Source: Streptococcus oralis (GTDB lineage Bacteria > Bacillota > Bacilli > Lactobacillales > Streptococcaceae). Taken from it: 64,000 bases of DNA. The translations under genes and the position numbers were made by a program. The stretch spans positions 789,777-853,776 of the forward strand of contig NZ_KQ969521.1 in NCBI RefSeq assembly GCF_001578935.1, read 5' to 3'. Shown piece after piece: positions 53,962-63,305 of the stretch. The notes beneath the pieces were generated by a model. That model saw only the letters and a list, made by a program, of their open reading frames with translations. It was not told where the DNA came from and did no database searches. Numbering within the stretch: position 1 is the stretch's first letter; every line of letters begins with the position of its first letter.

Positions 53962-54387
53962 ATGTCTAACTATCGTAGAACTTCAAGTTCAAAACCTAAA
54001 GCAAAAACAGAACACATCAAAAAGGGATTTACTGTCTTTCAAAAAACGATTGCTACCATCGGTAGTATCCTAGGTCTAATCACCGCTACTATCACCATTA
54101 TGAACGCCATGAATAAAAATCAGGATAAACAGAAGGACAACTCAACGCCCCAAACGACGATTGTCAAGGAAATTCAGAAAGAAGTCCCTCAGGAAAATAC
54201 CACTGCCAATCAAGGAAGTGACCTTAGTCAAGAAAAGACAACAGAAGAAACTCCTGCTTCTAGTAGCAAAAATGAGCAAAAATCAGATGCTAATACCCAA
54301 ACGACTGCCTCAGAAACTCTGGCATCTAATAGCCAGAATACAGATACAAGTTCAACTCCAAGTACGGGAAACAGCACTAATCCATAA
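53962..54387 (+). CDS. small membrane-anchored protein with Ser/Thr-rich tail (possibly DUF6556)
   Basis: 141 residues. Basic N-terminus (MSNYRRTSSSKPKAKTEHIKK), one membrane helix at about 29-48 (IATIGSILGLITATITIM), then a low-complexity outer tail rich in Thr, Ser, Gln and Asn, ending GNSTNP. The N-terminal 50 residues look conserved in streptococci (I recall DUF6556); the tail looks variable. No sorting signal. Function unknown. Ends with a terminator and converges on mmuM. Confidence 0.68.
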   Translation: MSNYRRTSSSKPKAKTEHIKKGFTVFQKTIATIGSILGLITATITIMNAMNKNQDKQKDNSTPQTTIVKEIQKEVPQENTTANQGSDLSQEKTTEETPASSSKNEQKSDANTQTTASETLASNSQNTDTSSTPSTGNSTNP

Positions 54388-54416
54388 AAAGAACCACCGC
54401 AACCACGGTGGTTTTT
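54387..54416 (+). terminator. terminator between the anchored protein and mmuM
   Basis: AACCACCG / CGGTGGTT stem, 6-base loop, TTTTT. Confidence 0.88.
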
Positions 54417-54418
54417 CG

Positions 54419-55363
54419 TTATTCAAACAGAGCTTTGCGCAAATTGGCAATATCTGCTGGTCTGGTTCTGCAACAGCCGCCTAAGAGTTGTACACCGGAT
54501 TTGATCCACGTTTGACTATTTTCAACTAAACTACCTTCTTCTGCTGGTGCCTCATGCCAGCATTTTAGTTCCCCATCATAAATCTCGCCTGAGTTTGGAT
54601 AGGCTAACAAGGGTTTCTTAGTGACAATTGACAGCTTCTCTAACAATGGAGTGATGTGACGTGGTGCTGTGCAATTGAGGCCAACCGCCACGAGGTTTTC
54701 TACTGACTCACAAAGTTGACCGACTTCCTCGATGGGAGTGCCATCTGAAATCCTTTTGCCATCCTGGGAGCAAAAAGAAATATAGGCATCTACTTGTGGA
54801 AATTTATCCAGGAGCGAGAGCAAAACTTCAGTCTCAAGCTTATTTGGAATGGTTTCAAGAGCCAGATAGTCCGCTCCTGCTTCGACAAGCAGTTCCATCC
54901 TTTCCAGATGAAATGCCTCCAGTTCCTTGCGACCGATTGGATAATGCCCCGTGTATTCAGACCCATCTGCCAGATAGGCTGCGTAAGGTCCGATACTGGC
55001 TCCGACCAGTGGATAGATGCGCTTCTCTTTCTCCTTCTCAGGTAAGTGTGACCAGGCTCTTTCGATTCCTTGTCGTGCTAAACCAATCGTTGAAGTCAGA
55101 GCTGCCTTGGCTGCTTCTAAACTCAAGCCTTCCTCCAAAAATCCTGTTAGGCTGGCTTGGTAGCTTGCACTGGTAATTAAGTCGCTACCCGCTGCCACAT
55201 ACTGGGCATGGAGATCCACTAAAACGCTAGGATCGCCTACCAGATATTTGGCAGACCAGAGTTTTCCAGAGATGTCATGTCCCTGCAACTCCAGTTCTGT
55301 TCCTAGTGCTCCATCTAAAAGGAGCACTTGCTTTTTTTCTAAGAGTTCTTTTAAAATTCCCAT
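54419..55363 (-). CDS. mmuM: homocysteine S-methyltransferase
   Basis: 314 residues from MGILKELLEKKQVLL. Uses S-methylmethionine to methylate homocysteine to methionine. Zinc cysteines in GLNCTAP and GGCCRT; LLDGALGTELE opens the barrel. Start lies four bases after the mmuP stop, so the two are coupled. Together they let the cell import S-methylmethionine and recover methionine. Confidence 0.95.
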   Translation of the reverse strand: MGILKELLEKKQVLLLDGALGTELELQGHDISGKLWSAKYLVGDPSVLVDLHAQYVAAGSDLITSASYQASLTGFLEEGLSLEAAKAALTSTIGLARQGIERAWSHLPEKEKEKRIYPLVGASIGPYAAYLADGSEYTGHYPIGRKELEAFHLERMELLVEAGADYLALETIPNKLETEVLLSLLDKFPQVDAYISFCSQDGKRISDGTPIEEVGQLCESVENLVAVGLNCTAPRHITPLLEKLSIVTKKPLLAYPNSGEIYDGELKCWHEAPAEEGSLVENSQTWIKSGVQLLGGCCRTRPADIANLRKALFE

Positions 55364-55367
55364 AGTA

Positions 55368-56756
55368 TCACCACTTTTTATGAACAAGATAATAGTAAAG
55401 ATAGGTTACAGCCATAAAGGGCAAACCAAAGTAAAGCCCAGGTCGTTGCGATTCATCCAAGGCAATTCCAATAATCGAAACAATCAATAACAAGATGGTC
55501 ACATAAGGCAAGTATGGGTTAAAAGGGGTCTTATAAGCAAGTTCATTCTCGCTATGCTCTTTGAGCCATTCTTTTCGGAAGCGAATTTGAGCGAGGGGAA
55601 TGGAGAGCCAAACCACTACTACAGCAAATCCTGCGATGGAAACCAAGGCAAGAAAGACAGTGTCAGCTGCATAGATGCTGGCAAAGAGTGCTAGAACTGC
55701 CCCAATCATGGACAGGAGGAGAGCCCGCATCGGCACCCCATGTTGATTGATTTTCACGACTTTCTTGCTAATCATGCCTTCATTTGCCAAGGACCAGAGC
55801 ATGCGACTAGAGGCGTAAAGTCCAGAATTTCCCGCAGATAAAATCGAGGTTAAAATGACAAAGTTCATGATATCAGCAGCATAGGGAATCCCGATTTTAT
55901 CAAACACGGTCACAAAGGGAGCTTGGGTTACACCAGCCTCCTCTAAAGGTAAAAGAGAAGCCAAAACCAAAATGGTCAAGACAAAGAAAATAACCAAGCG
56001 CCCAATTGTAGTTTTGATGGCTCGCGGAACCGCTTCTTTAGGATTATCTGTCTCGCCAGCTGCAATCCCAATCAGCTCAGTTCCTGAAAAAGCATAATTA
56101 ACAGCTAACATAACCGAAACGACAGCCATGATTCCATTAGGAAAGGCTCCATGACTAATTAGATTGCTGAAATAGGGAGCTTCAGACTGACCAGCTAAGG
56201 GAAGGACACCAAAGATGGCACCAAGTCCCAAGAGAATAAAGAGAACAATAGCGATTACTTTGATGCTAGAAAAATAAAACTCTGCCTCTGCAAAAAATCG
56301 CACACTAAGGGCATTTAACCCAAAAATGACAAGGGCAAAGATGGTCGCGAAAATCCAAGCAGGAATATCCGGAAACCAACGGCCCATCAAAAGTCCTGCT
56401 CCCAAAAATTCCGTCCCCAGAGCTACCGTCCAGCAAAGCCAGTAAAGCCACGCTACGGTAAAACCAGTTCCGGGACTGATAAATTTGGTCGCATAGGTAT
56501 GAAATGAGCCTGTCACCGGCATAGCTACTGCTAGTTCACCTAGCGACAACATAACCAAATAAACAACGACTGCTCCGACCAAATAGGACAAAATAGCTCC
56601 TAAGGGACCTGCTTGGGCAATGGTATAGCCTGAACTTAGGAACAAGCCCGTTCCAATAACGCCTCCTAGGGAAAGCATAAAGAGATGACGACTGGTCATC
56701 TTGCGTTGAAATTCGCCTTCACCCTCAAACTGATGATTTTCAATCTTTTCTGACAT
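55368..56756 (-). CDS. mmuP: S-methylmethionine permease (APC family)
   Basis: 462 residues from [19 protein letters not shown] with AAGGAGG upstream; nine codons before it are discounted. Twelve helices; APC family: [54 protein letters not shown]. Specificity is inferred from the mmuM partner directly downstream. No S-box or T-box leader is apparent. Confidence 0.88.
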   Translation of the reverse strand: MSEKIENHQFEGEGEFQRKMTSRHLFMLSLGGVIGTGLFLSSGYTIAQAGPLGAILSYLVGAVVVYLVMLSLGELAVAMPVTGSFHTYATKFISPGTGFTVAWLYWLCWTVALGTEFLGAGLLMGRWFPDIPAWIFATIFALVIFGLNALSVRFFAEAEFYFSSIKVIAIVLFILLGLGAIFGVLPLAGQSEAPYFSNLISHGAFPNGIMAVVSVMLAVNYAFSGTELIGIAAGETDNPKEAVPRAIKTTIGRLVIFFVLTILVLASLLPLEEAGVTQAPFVTVFDKIGIPYAADIMNFVILTSILSAGNSGLYASSRMLWSLANEGMISKKVVKINQHGVPMRALLLSMIGAVLALFASIYAADTVFLALVSIAGFAVVVVWLSIPLAQIRFRKEWLKEHSENELAYKTPFNPYLPYVTILLLIVSIIGIALDESQRPGLYFGLPFMAVTYLYYYLVHKKW

Positions 56757-56848
56757 AAATTCCTCCTTTTCATATTCTTTCATTTTATCATGAAACTGCC
56801 TGCTCTTTCATATATTTTCTCTATCGCTCTGATAAAGAAAACCTATCA

Positions 56849-56878
56849 CAAAAACTTCTCTCCTGAGTGGAAAGAAGT
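56849..56878 (-). terminator. ftsK terminator
   Basis: ACTTCTTTCC / GGAGAGAAGT (one mismatch), 5-base loop, TTTTTG on the minus strand. Confidence 0.75.
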
Positions 56879-56888
56879 CTTTTAAGGC

Positions 56889-59195
56889 TTATTGCTGCAA
56901 AACTTTTCTAGGTTTGGTTCCTTCAGCTGGTCCGATAACACCAGCTAATTCCAGTTCTTCCATAAGGCGGGTTGCACGGTTAAAACCGACTGACAAACGA
57001 CGCTGAATCATGGAGGCACTAGCTTTCTGGGTTTCGATAACCAAAGCCTTAGCTTCTTCAAAAAGCGGATCGCCACCAGCTTCACCATCAGAAAAATCTC
57101 CTTCATTTTCAGGAACATCTCCTGGGTCAAAGCTTTCATCGTAGTCCGCATCTGCCTGAGCCTTGATGAAGTTTACGATACGTTCAACATCATCATCCGA
57201 GATAAAGGAGCCTTGCAGACGGACTGGATGATTTTCATCAATTGGTTTAAAGAGCATATCTCCTCGACCGAGCAGTTTTTCTGCTCCATTCTCATCCAAG
57301 ATGGTTCGTGAATCTGTACCTGATGAAACTGCAAAAGCCACACGTGATGGAACATTGGCCTTGATAAGACCAGAGATGACATCAACCGATGGGCGCTGCG
57401 TTGCGAGAATCATGTGAATCCCTGCAGCACGTGCCTTCTGCCCGAGACGGATGATAGCATCTTCCACTTCCTTGCTGGCCACCATCATAAGGTCAGCCAA
57501 CTCGTCCACAATGACAACAATCAAAGGCAGGGGCACTTGTTTGTACTCAGATTGGCTATTAAATTCCTCGACCTTGGCATTGTAACCAGCGATATTTCGT
57601 ACTCCAACCTTAGCAAAGAGTTCGTAACGATTTTCCATCTCATCCACAACCTTTTGCAGAGCCTTGCTGGCCTTGCGTGGATTGGTCACAACTGGAATCA
57701 AGAGGTGAGGAATGTCGTTGTAAACAGATAACTCAACCATCTTTGGATCCACCATCATAAACTTGACCTGGTCTGGTCTTGCTTTCATGAGAATGCTCGC
57801 GATAATACCATTAACTGCAACTGATTTCCCTGATCCCGTCGAACCTGCAACGAGTAGGTGGGGCATCTTGGAAAGGTCAAAGGTTCGAGCAGTTCCATTG
57901 ACAGCCTTACCTAGAGGTATTTCAAGGAGATTTTCTGGTTTAGTCTGAGACTGTTCCCAGAGTTCACGGAAGGAAACGGTCGCAATCTCAGAGTTGGGCA
58001 CTTCAATTCCGACTAAGGATTTACCAGGAATCGGAGCCTCAATCCGAACATCCTTTGCTGCTAGAGCCAGCGCTAAGTCATCTGCAAGATTGGAAATGCG
58101 GTTAACCCGTACACCGACTGCTGGTTTGACTTCATACTTGGTAACTGATGGTCCAATTTCAGCTCGTTCCACCGTCACCTTGATACCAAAGCTAGCAAAG
58201 GTTTCTTCTAGGATTTTGATATTTTCTCGAACAATCTTCTTTTCCTTGGACTGATCTTTGGGTTTATCTGGCGCAAAGAGTTGCAAGCTTGGTAGCTTGT
58301 ATTCGAGGGCTTCCTTGGCAGAAAAATCAACCTGCACCTCTTCATCCTCAAAGTCTTCTTCCACATCTGGAACGTCAAAATCAGTTTGAGGGAGGATAAT
58401 CTCCGGTTCGATCCATTCTTCCTCAGGAGTTGGGGGGAAATCGTAGTCTGGTACCTCTGATAAGATTTCTCCCGTTTCAGGATCTACAGGAGGAAGCGGT
58501 AATGCATCCTGTTCTTCTTGTTCTCTCTGAATTCTGGCTGCTTCTTCAGCTTCTTGACGAGCCTTCTCTTCTTCTCTCTTGATGAAGCGTTCCTGTTTTC
58601 TCTGTTCCTGTTTTTCCATGAAGGATCTGAACTGAGCTCCAATAAAGGCTGCGACATCATAAATAGACCAAGGACTAACCAAGAGTGCCCCAACTAGAAT
58701 CAAGAGAACTCCAATAAAGTACGATCCGATATTGGAGAAAAGAAAGGATATGGGGATATAGAGTCCAACACCAAGCAAGCCTCCACCGGCGAAGCTAGTC
58801 ACCCGCATACCAGTCAGGTCCGTCATAACTTGAGACAGGGTCCCTTTTAGAACTGACTGCTCCAAGCCATATTTCCATACCAAGTAGGCCTCAAAAATCA
58901 AGAGCAAGCCAGCAAAGATACAGAGAAATCCTGACAGAAGCCCTTCCTGCTTGCGGATCCATTTAAATAGAAAAAGATAAATGAGAAGGGCACCAATGGC
59001 CACATAGGCCAAACTTCCGACCACCAGTCGAATGAGATTGTAAAGTGTGACACCTGCCGCGCCGAGTTTGAGGGCTGCAATAATCAACAATAAGGCAATT
59101 CCTAAGGAAATCAACATCCTCTGGATAGCCTGTTTTCTTTCGAGTTCTGCTTTAGACGGTCTCCGTCTTGTTTTTGTAGTATTCTTGTTTGCCAT
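56889..59195 (-). CDS. ftsK: DNA translocase FtsK/SpoIIIE
   Basis: 768 residues from [17 protein letters not shown] at 59195; the frame reaches 59261 but those residues cover the promoter region. N-terminal membrane part of about five helices (residues 30-180), acidic linker (about 200-320), then the motor: Walker [14 protein letters not shown], Walker [26 protein letters not shown], and the C-terminal gamma winged helix ([23 protein letters not shown]). Moves chromosomes through the closing septum. Confidence 0.97.
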   Translation of the reverse strand: MANKNTTKTRRRPSKAELERKQAIQRMLISLGIALLLIIAALKLGAAGVTLYNLIRLVVGSLAYVAIGALLIYLFLFKWIRKQEGLLSGFLCIFAGLLLIFEAYLVWKYGLEQSVLKGTLSQVMTDLTGMRVTSFAGGGLLGVGLYIPISFLFSNIGSYFIGVLLILVGALLVSPWSIYDVAAFIGAQFRSFMEKQEQRKQERFIKREEEKARQEAEEAARIQREQEEQDALPLPPVDPETGEILSEVPDYDFPPTPEEEWIEPEIILPQTDFDVPDVEEDFEDEEVQVDFSAKEALEYKLPSLQLFAPDKPKDQSKEKKIVRENIKILEETFASFGIKVTVERAEIGPSVTKYEVKPAVGVRVNRISNLADDLALALAAKDVRIEAPIPGKSLVGIEVPNSEIATVSFRELWEQSQTKPENLLEIPLGKAVNGTARTFDLSKMPHLLVAGSTGSGKSVAVNGIIASILMKARPDQVKFMMVDPKMVELSVYNDIPHLLIPVVTNPRKASKALQKVVDEMENRYELFAKVGVRNIAGYNAKVEEFNSQSEYKQVPLPLIVVIVDELADLMMVASKEVEDAIIRLGQKARAAGIHMILATQRPSVDVISGLIKANVPSRVAFAVSSGTDSRTILDENGAEKLLGRGDMLFKPIDENHPVRLQGSFISDDDVERIVNFIKAQADADYDESFDPGDVPENEGDFSDGEAGGDPLFEEAKALVIETQKASASMIQRRLSVGFNRATRLMEELELAGVIGPAEGTKPRKVLQQ

Positions 59196-59227
59196 TCTTT
59201 TATTATACCATATTTCACAGCCATTTC

Positions 59228-59272
59228 GAATAGAGAAAAAGATTGCACCAAATGGTAACAATCTTTCTATTC
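59228..59272 (-). terminator. fru operon terminator
   Basis: AGAAAGATTG pairs with CAATCTTTTTCT around a 13-base loop on the minus strand, 10 bases after the fruA stop. Overlaps the ftsK upstream region. Confidence 0.65.
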
Positions 59273-59281
59273 TAATCCATT

Positions 59282-61234
59282 TTATGCTTGTGGTTTGCGT
59301 AGGTAACCATAAACCACACCACTTACAATTGCGCCAACCAAGACAGAGGCAAGGTAAAGAAGGGCATTTGAAGTTAGAGCGATAACGAAGATTCCTCCGT
59401 GTGGTGCCATGAGTTTGATTCCTGCAAGACCAACGAGTCCGCCCGCTACTGCTGATCCAAGAATGAAGCTTGGAATCGCACGAGCTGGGTCTGCTGCACC
59501 AAATGGGATCGCTCCCTCAGTGATGAATGACAAGCCCATGATGATGTTTGTCAAACCAGAGTTACGTTCTTCTTTGGTAAATTTATCTTTAAAGAGAAGG
59601 GTTGCGACAAAGATGGCAAGTGGTGGAACCATTCCTCCAGCCATAACTGCTGCCATGGCTACAGAACCACCTGAAGAAACAGTCGCTGCAAGCGTACCTG
59701 TACCAAAGACATAAGCAGCTTTGTTGACTGGTCCACCCATGTCAACAGCCATCATGCCTCCAAGAACGATACCAAGAAGGACAGCTGAACCTCCTCCAAG
59801 ACCGCCTAGGAAGTCATTCATAGCAGTGTTGATTGCTGCCATCGGGATGTTAACAGCTAGCATGACGAATCCTGTCAAGATTGTTCCAAGAAGTGGCAAG
59901 AGAAGGATTGATTTAGCACCTTCAAGTGAACGAGGAACTTTTACGTATTTCTTGATAGCAAGAACCAAGGCACCTGCGATAAATCCACCAACAAGGGCAC
60001 CTAGGAAGCCAGATGAGACACCTGCAAGAGTTGAAGTTGCTTCACCACCTGCGGCATAAGGAATTTTACCAAAGGCAAAACCTTCTTTGGCAATAGCACC
60101 AGCCACGAAACCAGCTACCAAACCTGGTTTTTCAGCGATAGAGTAGGCAACATATCCTGCAAAGACTGGAAGCATCAAGCCAAAGGCTGCTCCACCAATT
60201 TTCATGAACATAGAAGCTAGTTCATGGTAGGATCCGAGATTGCCAAGACTATCCTGTGGCACACCAAAAGCACCGTCGATCAAGAAAGCAAGGGCAATCA
60301 TGATACCACCACCGATAACGAATGGTAACATTTGAGATACACCACTCATCAAGTGTTTGTAGAAAGCACCACCGATACTTTGTTTTTCATTAGATGCTGT
60401 CGCAGTTTTTGCTCCATTAGCCGCATGGTAAACTTCAGCATCTCCAGAAAGAGCCAAGTTGATCAGCTCTTCTGTCTTACGGATTCCGTCAGCAACTGGA
60501 CGATTAACCAATGGTTTGCCATCGAAACGATCCATCTCAACAGCCTTGTCAGCAGCGATGATAACAGCTTTAGCCTTGCGGATGTCCTCTGCAGTTAGTT
60601 GATTTCCAACACCGCTAGCACCATTGGTTTCAACCTTGATCCCAACACCCATTTCAGCAGCTACTTTTTGAAGGGCTTCTTGAGCCATGTAAGTGTGAGC
60701 GATACCTGTCGTACAAGCTGTAACAGCTACGATAAAGTCGCCAGATTCATTGGCAGGTGCTTGAACAGGCTCCTCAGCTTTTTCTGAAGCTTGGTCAAAA
60801 AGTTCGATAACTTGATCTGCAGATGTTACTTGGCGAAGTTTGTCAGCGAAACCATCTTTCATCAAATATTGAGACAATTCTGCAAGAGCTGCCAAGTGAG
60901 TATCGTTTGCTCCTTCTGGAGCTGCAATCATGAAGAAGAGGTCTGTTGGCTGTCCATCCAAGCTCTCATAATCCACGCCCTTGTTTGATTTTGCAAAAAG
61001 AACGGTTGCTTCCTTAACAGCTGTATTTTTACTGTGAGGCATAGCGATCCCTTCACCAAGCCCCGTTGAAGTAAGTGCTTCACGCGCTAAGATTCCTTCT
61101 TTAAAGGTTTCAAAATCCGTCACATAACCATGATCTACCAAGCTATGAATCATCTCTTCGATAGCTGCTGTTTTTTCAGTCGCCTGCAAATCCAGCAACA
61201 TGACATCTTTTCTCAATAGGTCTTGAATTTTCAT
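59282..61234 (-). CDS. fruA: PTS fructose-specific EIIABC
   Basis: 650 residues, domain order IIA-IIB-IIC. IIA phospho-His67 in [14 protein letters not shown] phospho-Cys174 in [21 protein letters not shown] membrane part from about 295 to the end with about ten helices. Imports fructose and delivers fructose 1-phosphate, the FruK substrate. Overlaps fruK by four bases. One protein carries all fructose-specific PTS domains; HPr and EI are elsewhere. Confidence 0.96.
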   Translation of the reverse strand: MKIQDLLRKDVMLLDLQATEKTAAIEEMIHSLVDHGYVTDFETFKEGILAREALTSTGLGEGIAMPHSKNTAVKEATVLFAKSNKGVDYESLDGQPTDLFFMIAAPEGANDTHLAALAELSQYLMKDGFADKLRQVTSADQVIELFDQASEKAEEPVQAPANESGDFIVAVTACTTGIAHTYMAQEALQKVAAEMGVGIKVETNGASGVGNQLTAEDIRKAKAVIIAADKAVEMDRFDGKPLVNRPVADGIRKTEELINLALSGDAEVYHAANGAKTATASNEKQSIGGAFYKHLMSGVSQMLPFVIGGGIMIALAFLIDGAFGVPQDSLGNLGSYHELASMFMKIGGAAFGLMLPVFAGYVAYSIAEKPGLVAGFVAGAIAKEGFAFGKIPYAAGGEATSTLAGVSSGFLGALVGGFIAGALVLAIKKYVKVPRSLEGAKSILLLPLLGTILTGFVMLAVNIPMAAINTAMNDFLGGLGGGSAVLLGIVLGGMMAVDMGGPVNKAAYVFGTGTLAATVSSGGSVAMAAVMAGGMVPPLAIFVATLLFKDKFTKEERNSGLTNIIMGLSFITEGAIPFGAADPARAIPSFILGSAVAGGLVGLAGIKLMAPHGGIFVIALTSNALLYLASVLVGAIVSGVVYGYLRKPQA

Positions 61235-62142
61235 CGTTTTTCTACCTCAACTTTTTCATAAGTTTCTTTTATAAATGCTGCAGTTGCCAAGTCATCAGAG
61301 AAAGTAGTTGCTGTCCCACAAGCCACTCCCCATTTGAAGGCCTCTACTGCGTCTTTTGATTTGACAAATTCACCGGTAAATCCAGCAACCATAGAGTCAC
61401 CAGCTCCGACTGAATTTTTCACAGTTCCCTTGATAGGTTTGGCGAAGTATGCTCCCTCGGATGTTACAAGAAGGGCACCGTCGCCAGCCATGGAGATAAT
61501 GACGTTTTGAGCACCTTTAGCTAGTAACTCACGAGCATATTTCTCGATTTCATCTAAACTTTCAAGTTTTACTCCAAAGATAGCTCCAAGTTCGTGATTG
61601 TTTGGTTTAACCAAAAGTGGCTGGTAGTCTAAACTATCAATCAAGGTCTGTCCTTCAAAGTCACAAACCACTTGCGCACCAGTCTGGCGTGTCAAGGCAA
61701 TCAAATCTTTGTAAATAACATTACCTAGATTCTTAGCACTCGAACCCGCAAACACAACCGTATCTTCTGCTGTCAAACTAGATAAAATAGCTTTCAATTC
61801 TTCTAGCTGAGCTGGTTCCACAGTTGGACCTATTCCATTGATTTCTGTTTCTTGGTCCGCTTTAATCTTGACATTGATACGAGTATCTTCTGCTACTTGG
61901 ACAAAACGCGTCTCGATTTCCTCTTCTGCCAAAGTATCTGTGATAAATTTACCAGTAAATCCTCCGATAAATCCAGTCGCAGTATTAGGAATATCCAAGC
62001 GCTTCAAGACACGACTGACATTGATTCCTTTCCCACCAGCAAACTTATCATCACTGTCCATACGATTGACACTACCGACTTGGACTTGGTCCAAGCGCAC
62101 GATATAGTCAATAGATGGATTGAGTGTGACTGTATAAATCAT
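61231..62142 (-). CDS. fruK: 1-phosphofructokinase
   Basis: 303 residues, PfkB family. Converts fructose 1-phosphate to fructose 1,6-bisphosphate. GGKGINVSRVLKRL near residue 37 and the catalytic C-terminal motif NSVGAGDSMVAGF with the base Asp. Sandwiched by four-base overlaps with fruR and fruA. Start MIYTVTLNPSIDYIV is typical. Confidence 0.96.
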   Translation of the reverse strand: MIYTVTLNPSIDYIVRLDQVQVGSVNRMDSDDKFAGGKGINVSRVLKRLDIPNTATGFIGGFTGKFITDTLAEEEIETRFVQVAEDTRINVKIKADQETEINGIGPTVEPAQLEELKAILSSLTAEDTVVFAGSSAKNLGNVIYKDLIALTRQTGAQVVCDFEGQTLIDSLDYQPLLVKPNNHELGAIFGVKLESLDEIEKYARELLAKGAQNVIISMAGDGALLVTSEGAYFAKPIKGTVKNSVGAGDSMVAGFTGEFVKSKDAVEAFKWGVACGTATTFSDDLATAAFIKETYEKVEVEKR

Positions 62143-62879
62143 ACCTCTATTACCTCCGTTTTCTCCTTAATTGTCTGCAAGAGTTCATGCCCTTGACTTG
62201 TGATAACAATTGCTCGTTTGAGTGGAGCTACCTTGGCAAAGCAAGTTTGTCCAATTTTTGACGAATCCACCAAGACATAAGTCTGTTTAGCATTCTCCAA
62301 AATAGCTCGCTTTACAGCTCCCTCCTCCATATCAGGAGTCGTATAATAACCATCGTCGACGCCATTCATCCCGATAAAGGCACGGTTAAAGTGCAATTGA
62401 TTGATTTGGTTAAGAGCAACACCACCGATACATGCATCTGTTGCCATCTTGACACTCCCTCCAACCATGACAGTTGGAATCTGTTTTTCAACCAACTGAA
62501 CCGCATGATGAATGGAGTTGGTCACAACTGTAATATTCTTATTAACCAATTCCTTGATTAAAAAAGCAGTTGTCGTTCCAGCATCGATAAAGATAACATC
62601 TTGTTCCTTGATAAGAGAGGCTGCTTTCTGAGCCAGTAACTTCTTCTCTTGAAGGTTTTTGATAGATTTTTCTTGGATGGTTTCTTCTTCCTGCAAGGAG
62701 TGGGGTAATTCTGCTCCACCATGCACACGGCGAAGCTTGTTTTCCGCCTCCAACTCATCCAAATCTCTTCGTACCGTTGATTCTGATGTTTCTAATAGAC
62801 TAACCAATTTTTCTAGGGAAACTACATGATGTTGATTTAACTCTTCTAAAATCAGTTGCTTCCGCTCAGTTTTTAACAC
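62139..62879 (-). CDS. fruR: DeoR-family repressor of the fructose operon
   Basis: 246 residues from the GTG at 62879, which has AGGAGG seven bases upstream; a TTG one codon earlier is too close to it. N-terminal DeoR helix-turn-helix (LVSLLETSESTVRRDLDELE), C-terminal sugar-phosphate sensing domain (DAGTTTAFLIKEL). Fructose 1-phosphate is the expected inducer. Autoregulates fruR-fruK-fruA, probably via the two direct repeats upstream. Confidence 0.93.
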   Translation of the reverse strand: MLKTERKQLILEELNQHHVVSLEKLVSLLETSESTVRRDLDELEAENKLRRVHGGAELPHSLQEEETIQEKSIKNLQEKKLLAQKAASLIKEQDVIFIDAGTTTAFLIKELVNKNITVVTNSIHHAVQLVEKQIPTVMVGGSVKMATDACIGGVALNQINQLHFNRAFIGMNGVDDGYYTTPDMEEGAVKRAILENAKQTYVLVDSSKIGQTCFAKVAPLKRAIVITSQGHELLQTIKEKTEVIEV

Positions 62880-62891
62880 CAAATCACCTCC

Positions 62892-62905
62892 TGTTATCGT
62901 TTACA
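62892..62905 (-). promoter_or_regulatory. cre (CcpA) site in the fru leader
   Basis: TGTAAACGATAACA on the minus strand matches TGNAANCGNWNNCW at every fixed position. It lies between the -10 and the ribosome site, where CcpA would block elongation. Confidence 0.75.
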
Positions 62906-62911
62906 CTATTC

Positions 62912-62939
62912 ATTCTAGCACAATTTCTATCAAAGTCAA
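62912..62939 (-). promoter_or_regulatory. fru operon promoter
   Basis: TTGACT, 16-base spacer, TAGAAT with extended TGC on the minus strand. Confidence 0.75.
62921..62932 (-). promoter_or_regulatory. probable FruR operator 1
   Basis: TGATAGAAATTG within the promoter spacer; 11 of 12 identical to 62961-62972, same orientation, 40 bp apart. Confidence 0.5.
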
Positions 62940-62960
62940 GCATTTTTTGTCATTTTCTTT

Positions 62961-62972
62961 CAAATTCTATCA
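62961..62972 (-). promoter_or_regulatory. probable FruR operator 2
   Basis: TGATAGAATTTG upstream of the -35; direct repeat of operator 1, about four helical turns away. Confidence 0.5.
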
Positions 62973-62996
62973 TTTTTCTTATTTCCAAAATTTTTA

Positions 62997-63025
62997 TTGC
63001 AAGATAAGTGGCTTTATGGTAGACT
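62997..63025 (+). promoter_or_regulatory. tRNA-Ser promoter
   Basis: TTGCAA, exact 17-base spacer, TAGACT; 15 bases before the tRNA. Confidence 0.75.
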
Positions 63026-63040
63026 ATTTGAGTAAGTATT

Positions 63041-63128
63041 GGAAGATTACTCAAGAGGCTTAAGAGGCCGTGTTGGAAACGCGGTAGACGTGTAACAGCG
63101 TGCGTGGGTTCGAATCCCATGTCTTCCG
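63041..63128 (+). tRNA. tRNA-Ser (anticodon GGA)
   Basis: 88 bases with the long variable arm of a class II tRNA. Acceptor GGAAGAT / GTCTTCC, anticodon stem CCGTG/CGCGG with loop TTGGAAA giving GGA, T arm GTGGG-TTCGAAT-CCCAT, discriminator G as usual for Ser. CCA not encoded. Reads UCC and UCU. Confidence 0.96.
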
Positions 63129-63138
63129 TAGAAAAAAG

Positions 63139-63166
63139 AAAAACTGCACCTCAATGCAGTTTTTTA
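63139..63166 (+). terminator. tRNA-Ser terminator
   Basis: AAAAACTGCA / TGCAGTTTTT stem with a 6-base loop. Confidence 0.9.
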
Positions 63167-63254
63167 TCGTTCTAAGAACAATATCTAGAAATGAAAGGCT
63201 GAGTTACTCTAACTATCACACCACATTTTTGTATCCTACCCTATCCTAATTCAT

Positions 63255-63290
63255 AAAAAAACAAGTAGTTTATTGGACTACTTGTTTTTC
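63255..63290. terminator. terminator after the gene at 63306
   Basis: AAAAACAAGTAG / CTACTTGTTTTT stem, 9-10-base loop, T-runs on both sides; mainly serves the minus-strand gene. Confidence 0.85.
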
Positions 63291-63305
63291 TTTTAAATCT
63301 AAAGA

